This document shows positions 9,893 to 19,619 of a DNA stretch of 64,000 nucleotides, in pieces. Position 1 is the stretch's first letter, and every line of letters starts with the position of its first letter. Source of the stretch: Granulosicoccus sp. (GTDB lineage Bacteria; Pseudomonadota; Gammaproteobacteria; Granulosicoccales; Granulosicoccaceae); assembly GCA_020627685.1 (NCBI GenBank), contig JAHDGK010000002.1, positions 34,215-98,214 of the forward strand, written 5' to 3'. A model generated the notes under the pieces. That model had not been told where the DNA came from and searched no databases. It saw only the letters and a list, made by a program, of their open reading frames with translations. Both the position numbers and the translations under genes were made by a program.

Positions 9893-9930
9893 AAAAAGCC
9901 ACTTGGCCTTTGACAACCAAGTGGCTTTTT
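9893..9930. terminator. Bidirectional intrinsic terminator between infA and clpA
   Basis: A 14-base perfect inverted repeat (9893-9906 with 9917-9930; core AGCCACTTGG / CCAAGTGGCT, loop of 10 bases) is flanked by A5 on the left and T5 on the right, so an RNA from either strand ends in a GC-rich hairpin plus U-run. It fits termination of infA (plus) and clpA (minus). Confidence 0.93.
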
Positions 9931-9959
9931 GAACGACCTACCGTCTGGTTAATTCCAGG

Positions 9960-12242
9960 CTAAGCAGTCGCCTCCTTATCTTTACTTTCCTTACTCTCGA
10001 ATTCAAAGGCTAAGTTGCCTTTCTCGTCGAGAATAACGTTCACCCGCCCGCCGCGACTTAACTTGCCGAAGAGTATTTCATCGGCCAGATGCTTCTTGAC
10101 GTTTTCACTAATGAGGCGAGCCATTGGGCGAGCACCCATGCGTGCATCAAAACCGTGTTCTGCAAGCCAAGCCTTTGCATCAGGATTGAAGTCGATTGAT
10201 ACATTCTTCTCTTCAAGCTGGGCTTCGAGTTCGATGATAAATTTATCGACCACGTTGAGAATGATGCTCTTATCAAGCGGCTTGAACTGGATGACTGCAT
10301 CAAGACGGTTTCTGAACTCAGGGGTAAACAACTTGTTAACCGCTTCGTTTCCGTCAGTGCTGTGATCCTGCTGTGTAAAGCCCATGGTGGTTCGAGAGAT
10401 AGACTCTGCACCAGCATTGGTTGTCATGATCAAGATAACGTTTCTGAAATCTGCTTTACGACCATTGTTATCGGTAAGCGTGCCGTGATCCATTACTTGC
10501 AGTAATAGGTTGAATACATCCGGATGTGCCTTTTCGATTTCATCGAGAAGCACTACCGCATGCGGGTTCTGAATAACCGCATCGGTAAGCAAGCCGCCCT
10601 GATCGAATCCAACATATCCCGGAGGCGCACCAATCAAACGCGACACCGTATGCCTTTCAAGGTACTCAGACATATCGAATCTAATGAGCTCGATTCCCAT
10701 GATGGTAGACAATTGCTTGGTCACTTCTGTCTTACCAACCCCTGTGGGGCCTGCAAACATAAAGCTACCAATCGGCTTGTCTTGAGGACCCAATCCAGAG
10801 CGTGACATTTTGATGGCAGCGCCTAAGGCGTTGATAGCATCATCCTGGCCGAAGACAACCATGCGTAAGTCACGTGATAGCGTTTTCAGCTTGTCCATAT
10901 CCGTTGAGGACACACTCTTTTCAGGGATACGAGCGATCTTGGCAACGATGGCTTCAATGTCCTTAACATTGATTTGTTTTTTGCCTTTTGTCGCGACGCC
11001 CTTAACTCGATGGTTGGCACCCGCCTCATCGATGACGTCAATGGCCTTGTCAGGCAGAAAACGATCATTGATGTATCGGCCTGACAATTCCGCAGCTGTC
11101 TTTAGCGCGTTGTTAGAGTATTTGACCTCGTGAAATTCTTCGTACCGAGACTTCAAGCCTTTGAGGATTTCGAAGGTTTGATCAATAGTGGGCTCTTTGA
11201 CATCAATCTTCTGAAAGCGGCGTGAAAGAGCGCGGTCCTTTTCGAAAATTCCTCGATATTCTTGGTAAGTCGTCGAACCGATGCATTTCAGTTCGCCCGT
11301 TGCCAGCATAGGCTTGATCAGGTTTGAAGCATCCATGACACCACCTGATGCCGCACCTGCACCAATGATGGTGTGGATCTCATCGATAAATAGAATTGCA
11401 CCCTGCTCTTTCTTAAGTTGATTCAAAATCGCTTTGAGACGCTTTTCAAAATCGCCTCTGTATTTGGTGCCCGCAACCAACGCACCTAAATCCAGAGAAT
11501 AAATAATGGCATCGGACAATACTTCCGGCACTTCACCGTCGACAATTCGCTTAGCCAGGCCTTCTGCAATCGCCGTCTTACCAACGCCTGCTTCGCCCAC
11601 CAGCAGTGGATTGTTTTTACGACGGCGGCAAAGCACTTGCGACGCTCTCTCAACTTCATGATCTCGCCCAATGAGAGGATCGATTTCACCAGCCTGAGCT
11701 TTCGCATTTAAATTTGTCGCGTATTTGTCTAGCGGCTTGGCATCACTCTCAGCCTCTTCACCACCGTATTCACCTGCGTTGTCTTCTGCTTCTTCAGGCT
11801 CTTCGTCAGAGTTCTTGGCGATGCCATGTGAGATGTAGTTGACAACATCCAAGCGTGTAATATTTTGCTTATTTAGTAAGTAGACCGTTTGAGAATCTTG
11901 CTCACCGAATATAGCCACCAGCACGTTGGCGCCGGTCACCTCTTTTTTGCCAGAGCTCTGGACATGGAAAACGGCGCGCTGAAGTACGCGTTGGAAACCG
12001 AGCGTAGGCTGAGTTTCCCTTGTGTCGTTTTCATCAAGTAATGGGGTATTTTCGTCAACGAAGCTATCGAGCTCGTCGCGCAGTGTTTCAAGATCACCAC
12101 CACATGCTCGTAAAACCTGAGCCGCTGTCGGGTTGTCTATGAGTGCAAGCAACAGGTGCTCGACTGTCATGAACTCAAACCTTCTAGCACGCGCTTCTTT
12201 GAACGCGTTGTTGAGAGTGAATTCCAGCTCTTTGCTAAGCAT
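9960..12242 (-). CDS. clpA: ATP-dependent Clp protease ATP-binding subunit ClpA
   Basis: A 760-residue AAA+ unfoldase, nearly the E. coli length (758). Order of parts: N-domain (residues 1-140; [18 protein letters not shown]), an acidic linker ([22 protein letters not shown]), AAA-1 with Walker A GEAGVGKT and Walker B ILFIDEIH, then AAA-2 with Walker A GPTGVGKT and Walker [16 protein letters not shown] ClpP-binding IGL-type loop is expected in AAA-2; I did not pin it down. It feeds unfolded substrates to ClpP and receives N-degron substrates from ClpS, encoded just upstream. It shares a terminator with infA. Confidence 0.98.
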   Translation of the reverse strand: MLSKELEFTLNNAFKEARARRFEFMTVEHLLLALIDNPTAAQVLRACGGDLETLRDELDSFVDENTPLLDENDTRETQPTLGFQRVLQRAVFHVQSSGKKEVTGANVLVAIFGEQDSQTVYLLNKQNITRLDVVNYISHGIAKNSDEEPEEAEDNAGEYGGEEAESDAKPLDKYATNLNAKAQAGEIDPLIGRDHEVERASQVLCRRRKNNPLLVGEAGVGKTAIAEGLAKRIVDGEVPEVLSDAIIYSLDLGALVAGTKYRGDFEKRLKAILNQLKKEQGAILFIDEIHTIIGAGAASGGVMDASNLIKPMLATGELKCIGSTTYQEYRGIFEKDRALSRRFQKIDVKEPTIDQTFEILKGLKSRYEEFHEVKYSNNALKTAAELSGRYINDRFLPDKAIDVIDEAGANHRVKGVATKGKKQINVKDIEAIVAKIARIPEKSVSSTDMDKLKTLSRDLRMVVFGQDDAINALGAAIKMSRSGLGPQDKPIGSFMFAGPTGVGKTEVTKQLSTIMGIELIRFDMSEYLERHTVSRLIGAPPGYVGFDQGGLLTDAVIQNPHAVVLLDEIEKAHPDVFNLLLQVMDHGTLTDNNGRKADFRNVILIMTTNAGAESISRTTMGFTQQDHSTDGNEAVNKLFTPEFRNRLDAVIQFKPLDKSIILNVVDKFIIELEAQLEEKNVSIDFNPDAKAWLAEHGFDARMGARPMARLISENVKKHLADEILFGKLSRGGRVNVILDEKGNLAFEFESKESKDKEATA

Positions 12243-12358
12243 TATTTATTCGTCCGCCCGTGAAACTTAAATACGCATTAGGAGGATAGATACTCTCCCG
12301 CCGCTTTACACACCCTGGATTACCACGTTAGTCCAGATCCTTTCCAACTTTCCTACTG

Positions 12359-12676
12359 TTACGCCTTTTCCATCTCGCACATCAGTGGATGCTTTCGCTC
12401 CCGAGCTAATTGCGTCACCTGTGCTACTTTTGTTTCGGCTATTTCACGAGTAAATACACCGCAAACACCCTTTCCTTTCTGATGAACATGTAGCATGACG
12501 CGAGTAGCATGTTCACGATCTAACGTAAAAAACACCTCTAACACTTCTACGACGAACTCCATCGGCGTGTAATCATCGTTCAGCAGTACAACCTTCCAAA
12601 GTGGCGGTTTAGCCAGCTTTGGCTTGGCAGTCTCTACTGCTAAACCACCTTCAAAATTCGTGTCTTCTTCACTCAT
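12359..12676 (-). CDS. clpS: ClpA adaptor protein ClpS
   Basis: A 105-residue adaptor that delivers N-end-rule substrates to ClpAP. The diagnostic segment [21 protein letters not shown] contains the N-degron-binding pocket residues (NDDYTPM), followed by [11 protein letters not shown] and the C-terminal helix [10 protein letters not shown]. The N-terminal tail (residues 1-20) is acidic and flexible, as required for ClpA binding. It lies 116 bases upstream of clpA in the usual order. No cspD gene is present upstream. Confidence 0.97.
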   Translation of the reverse strand: MSEEDTNFEGGLAVETAKPKLAKPPLWKVVLLNDDYTPMEFVVEVLEVFFTLDREHATRVMLHVHQKGKGVCGVFTREIAETKVAQVTQLARERKHPLMCEMEKA

Positions 12677-13042
12677 GACTCAAATATTCCGCGAAATCGC
12701 CTGGCCTTAAACCTCGACCGGATCAACCTCTGATACGTGTAAAACGAAAAGATGTGTCACGATCACGCTAGGACGAACAATCGCAATTTTCGTACCCCAT
12801 TAACATGGTGTCTTTATTACGTAACTCAATCTTTCTATCGCAATCGATCTGACACTAATAACTTACCCTTAGGGCGACTAAAAGTGTAGCTCTGCTGAGC
12901 GCTTTTAAGGGAGGTATTGCATTCCGATTATCAAAGAATAGTCGACTGGATCTAAGGTGCGACGTCGTGCACGTCACATTGAATGGGCCGGGCCATTGTG
13001 AGGCGTGCAGAGAATTAGTCAGTCGATGACTGCAAAAGTGCC
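12677..13042. other. 366-base gap without a gene between clpS and the exopolysaccharide operon
   Basis: No convincing coding frame on either strand. It must hold the clpS promoter (minus strand) and the end of the exopolysaccharide transcript. Several weak inverted repeats lie near the polymerase gene: around 12957-12978 (ACGT-centred), 12982-12997 (GGCCGGGCC-centred) and 13020-13032 (CAGTC/GACTG). None has a T-run, so termination of the long operon may be Rho-dependent. Confidence 0.5.
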
Positions 13043-15016
13043 TTAATTTGGCTTATTCGGCCTTTTTCGGCGACTGGGTCGCGCAGCTTTAGCAGCAGCG
13101 GCAGCTTTTGCTTTTCGGGCACCACGCGTCTCGTAAGCGGTGGATCCGCCATTTCCAAGCTCGGTACTCAGAGCCTTACTATCACTAAACTGAGCCGCTT
13201 TTCGGGCAGCCAACTCGGCTTCGATTTGTGCTCGTTCAGCCTCACGCGCCATATGCGCTGCAGCGCCCCGTTTTGGTGCACGCGCTCCAGAGCGATTACT
13301 CTTTCGACGCTTGGCTTCCAATTGCTGTTGGATAACGGTGGCATCGTCAAGGATGACATCCGGTGCAACACCTGCAGTAGCCATTCTGGCTGCGCCTCGT
13401 CCCGCACCACCACGACGACCGGGTTTCGCGCCACCGTCATAGCCTTCGCTTTCCTCTTCAACAGAGCGTTTCAGGACCTGCAAAATAAGTATGTAGGTCC
13501 AAAAGTACACCGTAAAGTTGAGCGCCGTTGCTCTCGATCCGAATATATTGATTACGCCATAACACACAGCGGCCGACGCACAGCCGATCCCCACCGCCCT
13601 AATAAAGTCGTCGTCTTTGTTATGCGATAAGAATCTCCCCATTTTGACCATGGAATACATGAGCAATATAAAGAGAAATAAGGCGGGCAAGCCCATTTGA
13701 GATCCGATGTACATATACATGCTGTGCGGATCACTTTCTTTATGGTCGACCTCCAGATACTGAGATTTCAAAAACTGGAAGCCTTTAAAGCCCTTACCCA
13801 AAATAGGGCTTTCAGCCATCATCTTTCCAGCCGCTTTCCACATGTCAATTCGCGTGGAGGAGCTTTTATCAATAGTTTCTTCTTTCGGCGCAGAAATTTC
13901 CTGCCCACCACCTATGAGGCCGCCCATTCGATCCATAAGAGATTGAGGGATGACCGATGGAAACAACAACAGAGTGCAAATGCCCAGCACCCCAATCATT
14001 CCCAGGAATACTTTTCCTCGATAATAACCAGCCAGCATTCCTCCGGCCGCAATAGCCAGATAAGCACCGCGCGAGAACGTCGTCAGAAGCACTTTTACCG
14101 CTACGATGAAATACGGGGTAAATAGCCAAGCCCGTAAATCTTTGATGTACACCATAAAAAAGGCCAGCATTGGCAGCATGGTGTAGGCAACAAATCCACC
14201 GAAGTTGTTGGACTGAAGCTGCGGCCCGATCATGCGACTTTTTTCGATCGATGAACGGCCCATTTTTTCGAACATTTCGGGTATGGAATACAACACAACC
14301 AGCATCGACCCGATCATGGTGTAAACCATGGCTCGCTTGGCGCCCGCCTTGTCTCGAATTAGGGCTGCCAGTATCAGGTACACGACAAACTGATCAAGCC
14401 AGGACTTGTAGCTTAAGATTTCAGATTTAAGAAGAAAGCCACCGCCTGTGTGCTGCAATACCGTGAAGGCAGACAATGCTGTGTAAGCACCGAAAAATAT
14501 AACCAAAGAGCTGCCGGGCGGCCAGACAACAAATTTATCTTTTTCCCTCGACGCTCGGAGGAAAGCGGTGCCCAGCCCGAGCATTATCAACATATTAGTG
14601 CCGTTGAGACCGGGTAATACCGGAATAACGAACGACTTTGCGAACGGCAGATACAGCAGAACGCATACGACTGTTATTTCTACTGTCTTGAACGCACTCG
14701 CTGCGACATAAAGCCCAATGAGAAGGCCACAAAAATAAAGGATGGGTCTGGGTAGCCCACCCACAAGCATACTGCTTAGAACAACCGCCCCGGGGAAGCA
14801 AAGAAACAGTAGTACAGGCTTAAGCTCCTCAAACGAGGGCCAGCCATTTAGCGCTCCACCTTCGGAGGCGGCTTTAAGCTGCGACGCGAGACCCGTTTTT
14901 TTACGGCGCTTGTTAGTCTGCCGACTGGCTCCGCGTAACCCTGAACCCCGCGCAGCCGAACGCCCAAAGCCCGGGGCTTCGTCGCTAGCGTGCGGAAACG
15001 GATTTGTAGAGGCCAT
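13043..15016 (-). CDS. O-antigen polymerase/ligase-family (Wzy-like) membrane protein with basic tails
   Basis: A 657-residue polytopic membrane protein of the Wzy_C/O-antigen ligase superfamily. It should polymerise repeat units, or ligate the glycan, on the periplasmic face. About 11-12 hydrophobic segments lie between residues 65 and 520. The family motif is TFSRGAYLAIAAGGML, and a large periplasmic loop contains STRIDMWKAA and DPHSMYMYIGSQMGLP. Unusual are the tails: a basic N-terminus (RRKKTG) and a C-terminus of about 125 residues, almost all Ala, Arg, Lys and Gly, which are predicted cytoplasmic. It is the last gene of the operon; its start overlaps the 3' end of the NodB-type deacetylase by 32 bases. 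Confidence 0.82.
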   Translation of the reverse strand: MASTNPFPHASDEAPGFGRSAARGSGLRGASRQTNKRRKKTGLASQLKAASEGGALNGWPSFEELKPVLLFLCFPGAVVLSSMLVGGLPRPILYFCGLLIGLYVAASAFKTVEITVVCVLLYLPFAKSFVIPVLPGLNGTNMLIMLGLGTAFLRASREKDKFVVWPPGSSLVIFFGAYTALSAFTVLQHTGGGFLLKSEILSYKSWLDQFVVYLILAALIRDKAGAKRAMVYTMIGSMLVVLYSIPEMFEKMGRSSIEKSRMIGPQLQSNNFGGFVAYTMLPMLAFFMVYIKDLRAWLFTPYFIVAVKVLLTTFSRGAYLAIAAGGMLAGYYRGKVFLGMIGVLGICTLLLFPSVIPQSLMDRMGGLIGGGQEISAPKEETIDKSSSTRIDMWKAAGKMMAESPILGKGFKGFQFLKSQYLEVDHKESDPHSMYMYIGSQMGLPALFLFILLMYSMVKMGRFLSHNKDDDFIRAVGIGCASAAVCYGVINIFGSRATALNFTVYFWTYILILQVLKRSVEEESEGYDGGAKPGRRGGAGRGAARMATAGVAPDVILDDATVIQQQLEAKRRKSNRSGARAPKRGAAAHMAREAERAQIEAELAARKAAQFSDSKALSTELGNGGSTAYETRGARKAKAAAAAKAARPSRRKRPNKPN

Positions 15017-15797
15017 AGTAAAGCCGGTTACCTAATGTTTTTTGTACTAACTTTTTCGCCTGACTGCGACGAACCTGCGAACGGTAGTAGGAAGAATCCG
15101 GACCAATCATTCGCTTAAATTCATCTAACTGTGTTGTGCGACGTATGGCAACTCTATTCAGAGGCTTTGTACCCGTCATGGGTAACAGTAATGCAGAAGA
15201 ACCATTGCTTGATTCTGCGTTACCAAAGCGTTTGGACATATTCACCATTCCGACATCTGAACCAAACCACTGCGTATAACCCGCGTCTGTCATTTGCTTC
15301 AGTACACCCTTATTATATCGTCCGCCGGGAAAAGACATTGATTCGCAGGGGTGTTTTGTCAGCGTTTCTAACAATACTTTACTTTCAGAGAGCTCTTTTC
15401 GCGCCTCATCCGGTGTCATATCGTTAAAAAATCGGTGCGTAACGCCATGACTTCCCACAATCATACCTTCACATTCTGAGAGCTCACGTACCTCCGATGC
15501 ACTCATAAACCCCGGTCGGGAATCGATAAAGCCTGTCGTTACGAAAAAGTAGGCAGAAAGGTTTCTTTCTTTCAGCAATGGTACAGCCATCTGCAGATTA
15601 CTGACATGACCATCGTCAAAGGTAATGACGACTTTTTCTGACTCTGCGTTATCGTAAATTCCAGAGAAACGCTGGGCAATCAGATCGAGCTGGTGTGTGA
15701 ACGTATCTTTTGAGACGGCATAAGGTAAATCTTCATCGTCAATTGCTGACGTATTTTCGCCCTCATACAAAGAGTGATACATCAGGACGATACTCAA
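14985..15797 (-). CDS. Polysaccharide deacetylase (NodB domain)
   Basis: A 270-residue carbohydrate esterase family 4 protein. Motif 1 TFDDG supplies the catalytic base and metal aspartate, motif 2 is SHGVTH (two metal histidines), and motif 3 is FPGGRYN. The start is set at a TTG (15795-15797) because GGGAG lies 8 bases upstream; a TTG five codons earlier is also open, and both place the first strand SIVLMYHSLYEG at the N-terminus. No signal peptide is visible, so it may act in the cytoplasm or be exported otherwise. It would remove acetyl groups from a sugar or precursor in this pathway. It sits between wzx and the polymerase gene. Confidence 0.88.
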   Translation of the reverse strand: MSIVLMYHSLYEGENTSAIDDEDLPYAVSKDTFTHQLDLIAQRFSGIYDNAESEKVVITFDDGHVSNLQMAVPLLKERNLSAYFFVTTGFIDSRPGFMSASEVRELSECEGMIVGSHGVTHRFFNDMTPDEARKELSESKVLLETLTKHPCESMSFPGGRYNKGVLKQMTDAGYTQWFGSDVGMVNMSKRFGNAESSNGSSALLLPMTGTKPLNRVAIRRTTQLDEFKRMIGPDSSYYRSQVRRSQAKKLVQKTLGNRLYYGLYKSVSAR

Positions 15798-15845
15798 AGC
15801 GGAATCTCCCAAACTACCTTATTTTCAATCGTATTCACGAGTAGT

Positions 15846-17303
15846 TTATCCACGACTGTATTTAGCAATACGCTTTTTGATGGACGTTTTAAGCTCGGGT
15901 TCCACGATTAACATTGCAATTAATAAGACGCCCGTACCAACGCCCCCTTTGACCAGGAAGCTGGTAGCTTCCGGCCCAAATTCCATAGGATCGAGCACGA
16001 AGAAAACAGCCAGACTGCCTAGCGCCATTAAACTGGGCGCGCGCAAGTCAATCGGGAAGTCAACTTTTCTAAACGCTGACATGGAAACACCGGTTGTAAA
16101 AATTCCGAAAGAGATCAAGGTGACTACCGAGGCTCCGATAATTCCGTAAATAGGGATAAAAAATAGATTTAGCACCAAATTAATGACCGTTGCGATACAG
16201 CTCCAGACCACCAGAACTTTAGTGTCTTTAAAAATGTAGAGACCTGCTGTCAGGATATGCATCGCACCCATCATCAGGTAGCTGAGCGCCAGATACGGAA
16301 TAATGACCGTGCCTGGAGCGTATTTGTCACCGGCTAAAAATCTCAGCAAATGGGGAGCGGTTAGCGCAAAAACCGTGATAAACGGAATAAAGGAGATCAG
16401 ATAAATTCTGAAAAATTTGGATAAAAAGGCTTGAGTGGCCTCTTTTCCATCTGCTTCCCACATGTGTAGATAGGCTGGTTTCAATGCCTGAACCATCGCA
16501 AATAAAATAATAAGATCGATGTAGGTCGCTAAATTATATGAGGCCGAATACTGACCAAGGGCGCTGGCACCGATCATGGACTCAATCATGTAACGATCGC
16601 TCAATCGTAAAACGAGCTCAAGCGATTCCAGAATCATTAATGGCAGACCGTAAAAGAACAACGCTTTTGCAAGGCTGTTTGACAGGTCTTTGGCGCGAAA
16701 TTGAAAGCTGGGTGAGTAGCAATAAAACGCGTAACCCACGCCAATAATTTCGGCTACAAATAAACATGAAATGACCAATGTTGGGCTCAAGGTGGAATAG
16801 AACAACAACACCAAGACAAACACAAGATTTAAGCAGCGAGCTAGACTTTGCGACAATGCAACATCACCACTACGTTGCTGAGCACGCAAAAAGTTAAGAG
16901 CTGCGCTACCTAAGAGACGTATGAATACAACGCCCGCAGCTAATATGAACAGCGAAGATAACTGCTCGTACTGCATAAAATTAGGCAGTATTACAATACC
17001 GGTGATCAACCAAAGCAAAGTGGTCACAGAGGCGAAAACAAAGAACACCACGCTGACGGTGCTGTTTAGCTGTCCCATGCTGTAGTCGATGTTTCCGTGT
17101 TTTACTTGTGAGTAAAAACGAATAACTGCGTGTTGAACGCCAAGCTTACCGACGGCAATAAACAGTGTGAGCGTCGATGTTATCAACCCGACTATCCCGT
17201 ACTCCGCAACCGTAAGGTTACGTGTCAGGATCGGAAAACTGATTAGACCAACCAGTCCTGTAACCACGCCAGCCGATGCGTAGTTACGCAAATGACTTAA
17301 CAT
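15846..17303 (-). CDS. wzx: Wzx-type oligosaccharide flippase
   Basis: A 485-residue membrane protein of the MATE-like polysaccharide transporter superfamily, with about 14 hydrophobic segments spread over its whole length. The N-terminus (YASAGVVTGLVGLISFPILTRNLTVAEYGIVGL) is typical of Wzx proteins. It moves undecaprenyl-diphosphate-linked repeat units across the inner membrane for the polymerase encoded two genes downstream. The gene symbol reflects role rather than direct orthology because Wzx sequences are very variable. Gaps to its neighbours are short (29 and 48 bases), consistent with one operon. Confidence 0.88.
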   Translation of the reverse strand: MLSHLRNYASAGVVTGLVGLISFPILTRNLTVAEYGIVGLITSTLTLFIAVGKLGVQHAVIRFYSQVKHGNIDYSMGQLNSTVSVVFFVFASVTTLLWLITGIVILPNFMQYEQLSSLFILAAGVVFIRLLGSAALNFLRAQQRSGDVALSQSLARCLNLVFVLVLLFYSTLSPTLVISCLFVAEIIGVGYAFYCYSPSFQFRAKDLSNSLAKALFFYGLPLMILESLELVLRLSDRYMIESMIGASALGQYSASYNLATYIDLIILFAMVQALKPAYLHMWEADGKEATQAFLSKFFRIYLISFIPFITVFALTAPHLLRFLAGDKYAPGTVIIPYLALSYLMMGAMHILTAGLYIFKDTKVLVVWSCIATVINLVLNLFFIPIYGIIGASVVTLISFGIFTTGVSMSAFRKVDFPIDLRAPSLMALGSLAVFFVLDPMEFGPEATSFLVKGGVGTGVLLIAMLIVEPELKTSIKKRIAKYSRG

Positions 17304-17332
17304 ACTGTCGGCTCGATGTGGCTCATGTCAAT

Positions 17333-18259
17333 CTAGTTAACCTGAAACGCGTCGTAAAGATCTGACATGGGTGCAAATCTCGCACCCTCTTCACCACACC
17401 ACTGGAGTCCGCGCTGCATATCATCTATGAAGCGTTTTACGTCATCAGGTGTTTGTGGGTAAGGTGACGCTTTCTCGATGACTTCCATCGAATGAAACAT
17501 CATATTGATAGAAAGTACTTTCCGGTCACTGTGTTTTTTTAATTGGTATCGAAAGATATCTTTCATTTGATCGACAGTTGCAAACCAGGGTCTGAACCAT
17601 CGCGGATCTCGAAATAATCGTGGCTTGACCGTCACAGGTGCTTCAAGAATACGACTGGGCGAATAAGGGCCGGCTTCGGCAATTTTATTTTCTGCAGGAA
17701 AATAGGGTTGTTCGGGGGCAGAACGAAAATCTACAGTGGCGTTAGGTTCACTCCAGCGAAGGTGCGGTGTGACACTCGTATCCACTTTGTAGCCAAGCTT
17801 CTCAAGACTGTTTATTGAATCTGCAGATGCGCCATAACGCCCCGCGCGAAAGCTTGTCGGCTTATAGCCGAAACGCTGCTCAAACAGCTTGGATAAATTT
17901 TCCAACTTTTGATATTCGATTTCCGGTGCATAGCCACATTGGAAATCCGGGCTATCAATACCTGCGTAATCATAGAACTTCTTTTCAGGCTCAATAAAGG
18001 CTGCATGTAAATGCGTTCCGTACTCGTACTCACCTTTCAGATTTTTTAAGGCCTCAACACTCGCCTCGTCTTCCATAACCTCCACGGTAAGGAGATAAGT
18101 GGGCACTGCACCGACTTCATCAAATGCAGGCTGCAGGCGATTAGGTACGCCCTCAGTGATCGAATCAAAGGTTAAGGGTTTAGACCGAACCCAGTTAACG
18201 TCATGATCACACTCAGTATCAATCGATATCGTTACGATGATATCTTCAACTTTAGACAC
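17333..18259 (-). CDS. Polysaccharide deacetylase-like protein (WalW-type)
   Basis: A 308-residue protein with the opening strand IIVTISIDTECDHD, a variant of the deacetylase motif 1 with metal-binding acids, followed by EYGTHLHAAF (motif 2-like histidines) and SFRAGRYGASADSI. This matches deacetylase-like proteins of the WalW/WbmS kind in polysaccharide loci. The GTG start at 18257-18259 is preferred: GGAG lies 7 bases upstream, and GTGTCTAA overlaps the glycosyltransferase stop by 8 bases, a coupled start. An upstream ATG at 18313 would lie wholly inside the glycosyltransferase gene. It is the second deacetylase-fold enzyme of the operon; substrate unknown. Confidence 0.75.
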   Translation of the reverse strand: MSKVEDIIVTISIDTECDHDVNWVRSKPLTFDSITEGVPNRLQPAFDEVGAVPTYLLTVEVMEDEASVEALKNLKGEYEYGTHLHAAFIEPEKKFYDYAGIDSPDFQCGYAPEIEYQKLENLSKLFEQRFGYKPTSFRAGRYGASADSINSLEKLGYKVDTSVTPHLRWSEPNATVDFRSAPEQPYFPAENKIAEAGPYSPSRILEAPVTVKPRLFRDPRWFRPWFATVDQMKDIFRYQLKKHSDRKVLSINMMFHSMEVIEKASPYPQTPDDVKRFIDDMQRGLQWCGEEGARFAPMSDLYDAFQVN

Positions 18260-19493
18260 GATAAAGCTCCGCCAATTTTGTAACCACCCTTTCGATGTCG
18301 TAGCGCTCTTCAATAACCTGACGTCCCGCGGACGCCAACGAATTCTTCACGTCGTGATTGTCGATCATGTGCAACAGTTGATCTGCGAGTTTTGCAGCAT
18401 CACCGGCTGGGAAACTGAGGCCGGTTACACCATGTGTCACTAAATCGTTGTTACCACCGATGTCCGATGCAACTACCGGCTTCTGCTCAACCATGGCCTC
18501 CATAACGGAGTTGGGTAAACCTTCTGCAAATGACGGTTGGACGTATATATCGATTGCTCTGAAGAACGATTGAGTATCTTCAATCAACCCTAACCATTCC
18601 ACATGCTTGCCGATGTTCAATCTCTCTACTTGAGCCAGTAAATCATCCTGACTCGTACCGCTTCCCGCAATAACGACTTTGATTTTTTCATTCGGGCGGC
18701 GTTTTAATATTTCAGCCACGGCGTCGAATAGGACATGCACGCCTTTGACTTCTCGAAGCCGACCACAATAACCCAGGATATGCGTATCGTCCGCTTGCCG
18801 AGCGACGGGAGCTACGCCCACATCAATTCCATTAGGGATAAAGCGAATTTGTTCGTCCCGGAATTCTGCTTCCAGTAATTTTTCTCGCGTCTGCTCACTG
18901 ATGGTTTGGACAAAGTCCACCTTTCGCAGACCCTGCCTAAGCAGGTAATTGAGCGGCTTATATTTTTTTCGTTGATCCAGAACTCCGCCTTCAAACTCAT
19001 AGAAGCCGGAAATTTTAGTGGTGACAGGCATGCCGGTTGTCGAACGGACAAAACCTGCGGTTGCGGCCATGAGGTGCGTAATGTGCACGTGTACAGCATC
19101 AAACCGGTCGGCATTGGCTCGTAAATAGCGCGCAAAATACGCCATCAAAACCAGGGAACCTATCCAACGAATATGAGGGTAGTCCACTCGCTTTATCGTA
19201 AAACCATGGAAGTCTTCTTCAAGCGGTTGACTGGCTAATATTCTGGGCGTCACAAACTCAACAAAAGCGCCACGATCACGCATGGAGATAGCCAGTTTTA
19301 GTGCCTGTGCTTCCGCACCACCCTGCCCCGGGAACTTACAATCGACAGCAAATAGAATACGCAGGCCATCCAGACGTGGCTCCTGCTGGGAATCGTTCTG
19401 CTGGGAGTCTTTCGAAGCACCGCTTAACGCTGACTCACCAATCAAATTTTCGCTGGATGGACCGTCCATTTCCACTCTACCGTTAAATACCAT
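18252..19493 (-). CDS. Glycosyltransferase family 4
   Basis: A 413-residue GT-B fold glycosyltransferase. The N-terminal domain has the glycine-rich acceptor loop FPGQGGAEAQALKLA, and the C-terminal domain has the nucleotide-sugar motif EGLPNSVMEAM (EX7E type). It is the only glycosyltransferase visible in the operon and should add one sugar to the lipid-linked repeat unit in the cytoplasm. The first 45 residues are polar and contain a small tandem repeat (DSQQNDSQQ). A second ATG at 19469 is possible. The downstream deacetylase start overlaps its stop. Confidence 0.9.
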   Translation of the reverse strand: MVFNGRVEMDGPSSENLIGESALSGASKDSQQNDSQQEPRLDGLRILFAVDCKFPGQGGAEAQALKLAISMRDRGAFVEFVTPRILASQPLEEDFHGFTIKRVDYPHIRWIGSLVLMAYFARYLRANADRFDAVHVHITHLMAATAGFVRSTTGMPVTTKISGFYEFEGGVLDQRKKYKPLNYLLRQGLRKVDFVQTISEQTREKLLEAEFRDEQIRFIPNGIDVGVAPVARQADDTHILGYCGRLREVKGVHVLFDAVAEILKRRPNEKIKVVIAGSGTSQDDLLAQVERLNIGKHVEWLGLIEDTQSFFRAIDIYVQPSFAEGLPNSVMEAMVEQKPVVASDIGGNNDLVTHGVTGLSFPAGDAAKLADQLLHMIDNHDVKNSLASAGRQVIEERYDIERVVTKLAELYRV

Positions 19494-19619
19494 GGCTAAC
19501 AGCCGGATTCTAAAAACGCTATTTCGACTAACCTAACGCAATATTTTTACCACCAATTCGAATGCAGTTAGCAATAATAGCTTAGCTGCAAAATTCAGCA
19601 TTCCTTCTGAGTTTATTAA

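Noticed and set aside
13697-14125. Plus-strand open frame of 142 codons
   Set aside because: Wholly antisense to the Wzy-like gene, with no signal, motif or ribosome site.
19387-19413. Short tandem repeat in the glycosyltransferase N-terminus
   Set aside because: Encodes only DSQQ twice in a polar leader; simple local duplication with no evidence of function.
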